Assembly: GCA_024277095.1 (NCBI GenBank)
Contig: JAJRVX010000198.1
Location: forward strand, 1 to 21,217
Direction of reading: 5' to 3'
Length of the DNA stretch: 21,217 bases
Source: DUEN01 sp024277095
GTDB lineage: Bacteria; Chloroflexota; Anaerolineae; DUEN01
The translations under genes were made by a program, and so were the position numbers. Under the pieces are notes generated by a model. That model saw only the letters and a program-made list of their open reading frames with translations. It searched no databases and was not told the DNA's origin. Positions 20,239 through 21,217 of the stretch are shown one piece after another (positions within the stretch are counted from its first letter, which is position 1; each line of letters starts with the position of its first letter).

Positions 20239-20760
20239 ATGTCGGCGGTGTGGACGCGCGTGATCCCCTCCCTGGTGGCGCTCGGGGTCTGGATGCTCTG
20301 GGCGCCGACGGTGTGGGCTCACAGCGGTGCTCCTTACCCGGTGCTGCTGGAGGAGCCCGCCGGCCCCTACGTCGTGTCGGTGCTGGCGGATCCGGACGTC
20401 GGTACGGGGACGTTCCTGATCTCCATCGCGTTGCCGGATGGCGTGGCGGCCTCGGCCGATACCGAGGTGTGGGTGTGGGTCCGGCCAGAGGATGGGCACG
20501 CGGCCGAGGCCAGGTATGCGGCCGGGTGGGAGGGACCGCCCGCGCGGGGGCGATTCGTCGCCAGGGTGCCCTTCGATGCGGAGGGGGTGTGGGATGTGCG
20601 GCTGACGCTGGACGGCCCCGCGGGCCTGGGGGAGGCGGCGTTTCAGGTGCGGGTGACGCCGCCGGGCCCCGGTTGGGTGACATCCCTGGTGTGCATGGTG
20701 CCCTTTCTCATCATCGGGGCGTTGTGGGTGGTGGGCACCCTGCGTCCCCGGTCACGTTGA
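20239..20760 (+). CDS. Secreted, C-terminally anchored beta-domain protein of the oxidase operon
   Basis: This 173-residue protein has a signal peptide (residues 1-27, ending APTVWA), an extracytoplasmic domain of about 110 residues with alternating hydrophobic strands (YVVSVLADPD, TFLISIALPDG, EVWVWVRPEDG, WDVRLTLDGP), and a C-terminal membrane helix (WVTSLVCMVPFLIIGALWVV). Cleavage after VWA would leave His28 as the first residue (HSGAPY), and a second His lies in EDGHAAEARY. The domain looks like an immunoglobulin-type beta sandwich comparable in style to FixH, YtkA or CopC proteins, but I cannot assign it to one. The ATG at 20239 has GGGGGGAG just upstream; the frame is open further up inside the preceding gene. 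It lies eight bases after the 4Fe-4S gene and is the last gene before the operon terminator. Confidence 0.7.
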   Translation: MSAVWTRVIPSLVALGVWMLWAPTVWAHSGAPYPVLLEEPAGPYVVSVLADPDVGTGTFLISIALPDGVAASADTEVWVWVRPEDGHAAEARYAAGWEGPPARGRFVARVPFDAEGVWDVRLTLDGPAGLGEAAFQVRVTPPGPGWVTSLVCMVPFLIIGALWVVGTLRPRSR

Positions 20761-20851
20761 TTCTCGAAATGTCCGGATATGGGGGATGGGGGCGCCGCCT
20801 TCCGCTGTTGAAAGAGCTAAATCAAAGGGATTTCGTTCGTGAGTTCGGTAG

Positions 20852-20881
20852 AACCCCGGGGCTGACGGAGGTCCCGGGGTT
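20852..20881 (+). terminator. Intrinsic terminator of the oxidase operon
   Basis: A perfect 9-bp stem AACCCCGGG (20852-20860) and CCCGGGGTT (20873-20881) with a 12-base loop is followed by TCGTTGT. It lies about 90 bases after the last oxidase-operon gene. Confidence 0.75.
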
Positions 20882-20938
20882 TCGTTGTAACGGATCGCAG
20901 TGGAACGTGCATGTTCTATGAAAGTGAAACTCGTCGCG

Positions 20939-20967
20939 TTGACGCGAGTATCCTCTTCGGGTACAAT
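20939..20967 (+). promoter_or_regulatory. Sigma-70-type promoter reading out of the window
   Basis: TTGACG (20939-20944) and TACAAT (20962-20967) are separated by exactly 17 bases. Transcription would start near 20974. The box pair closely resembles the tRNA-Arg promoter at 9576-9603. The transcribed gene lies mostly beyond the window end. Confidence 0.65.
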
Positions 20968-20973
20968 GGCGCG

Positions 20974-21217
20974 CAGAAGGTTGCATGGTTTTTTGCTGTG
21001 CGTGGGACGATCCTGCATTCGGCAGCGGCGTAATGAAGAATTGTGCCGTAGCAGCGGGGATTTGTCGAGGCATCTCATAGCAAGGTCAGGGCTTTTCAAA
21101 GTTCTAACAAAGGTGTGGAGAGCAAACGCAGACCAAGGTCCGGCATGGCAGCTACAATTCGGCGCGCATCTGGGATATAAGGGGCTTGCACAAGGCGACG
21201 TAGAAGATTCAAAGCCA
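20974..21217 (+). other. Start of an unidentified transcript at the window edge
   Basis: Downstream of the promoter I recognise no RNA gene or protein family. A frame from 20966 stays open to the window end (84 codons without stop); its ATG overlaps the -10 box, so translation from this promoter would need a later start such as GTG at 21002 or 21113. A 31-codon frame at 20985-21080 has AGAAGG seven bases ahead of its ATG and could be a leader peptide. Both remain speculative. Confidence 0.2.

Noticed and set aside
19082..20683. Antisense open frame of 533 codons opposite the 4Fe-4S protein gene
   Set aside because: The product is low-complexity Pro/Arg-rich sequence, while the plus strand has clear Fe-S motifs and membrane helices.

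Overview
The window reads as a chromosomal segment from a bacterium with an aerobic respiratory chain and a GC-rich genome. The A2-type caa3 oxidase operon, the GGAGG-type ribosome binding sites and the frequent GTG starts would fit a thermophilic or mesophilic member of the Chloroflexota. That placement is an inference from gene content only; no marker gene is present to settle it.

Left part (1-8789, all genes on the minus strand): a truncated IS3-family insertion sequence (about 81-1055) is followed by a five-gene glycan cluster transcribed right to left. In transcription order it holds a fucose-1-phosphate guanylyltransferase-type protein, a GHMP kinase of the fucokinase type, a GDP-L-fucose synthase-like reductase, a Wzx-like flippase and an alkaline-phosphatase-superfamily phosphodiesterase. 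The first two genes look like the two halves of the bifunctional FKP enzyme encoded separately. The last three overlap or abut as one translationally coupled set. A consensus minus-strand promoter (9492-9520) could drive the cluster through a leader of about 700 nt that has no convincing gene. The flippase and phosphodiesterase genes are visibly richer in A+T than the right half.

Middle (9576-11856): a tRNA-Arg(UCG) gene with a near-consensus promoter, a flavodoxin-fold NAD(P)H oxidoreductase on the minus strand, a small orphan ORF, a structured non-coding stretch, and a TlpA-like thioredoxin lipoprotein whose end looks cut short by a TAG codon.

Right part (11857-20760, plus strand): a ten-gene operon for a caa3-type cytochrome c oxidase and its maturation. 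The order is subunit II with a fused cytochrome c domain, subunit I (YSHP signature, A2 type), subunit IV, subunit III, CtaG, a half-size CtaA (heme A synthase), a DUF420 membrane protein, CtaB (heme O synthase), a polytopic 4Fe-4S protein with a methionine-rich tail, and a secreted, membrane-anchored protein whose mature form may begin with histidine. A strong hairpin terminator follows at 20852-20881, then a clean promoter at 20939-20967 facing out of the window.

The most unusual points are: (a) a roughly 265-bp insertion in the start of ctaG that duplicated the first 30 bases of the gene and carries two ~95-bp hairpin-forming direct repeats; (b) the pairing of a 4Fe-4S/Met-rich membrane protein, a His-first secreted protein and a TlpA-like lipoprotein with the oxidase genes while no Sco or Cox11 gene is in view, which suggests an alternative copper reduction and delivery module; (c) the split FKP; and (d) a heptanucleotide tandem repeat inside the GDP-fucose synthase gene.
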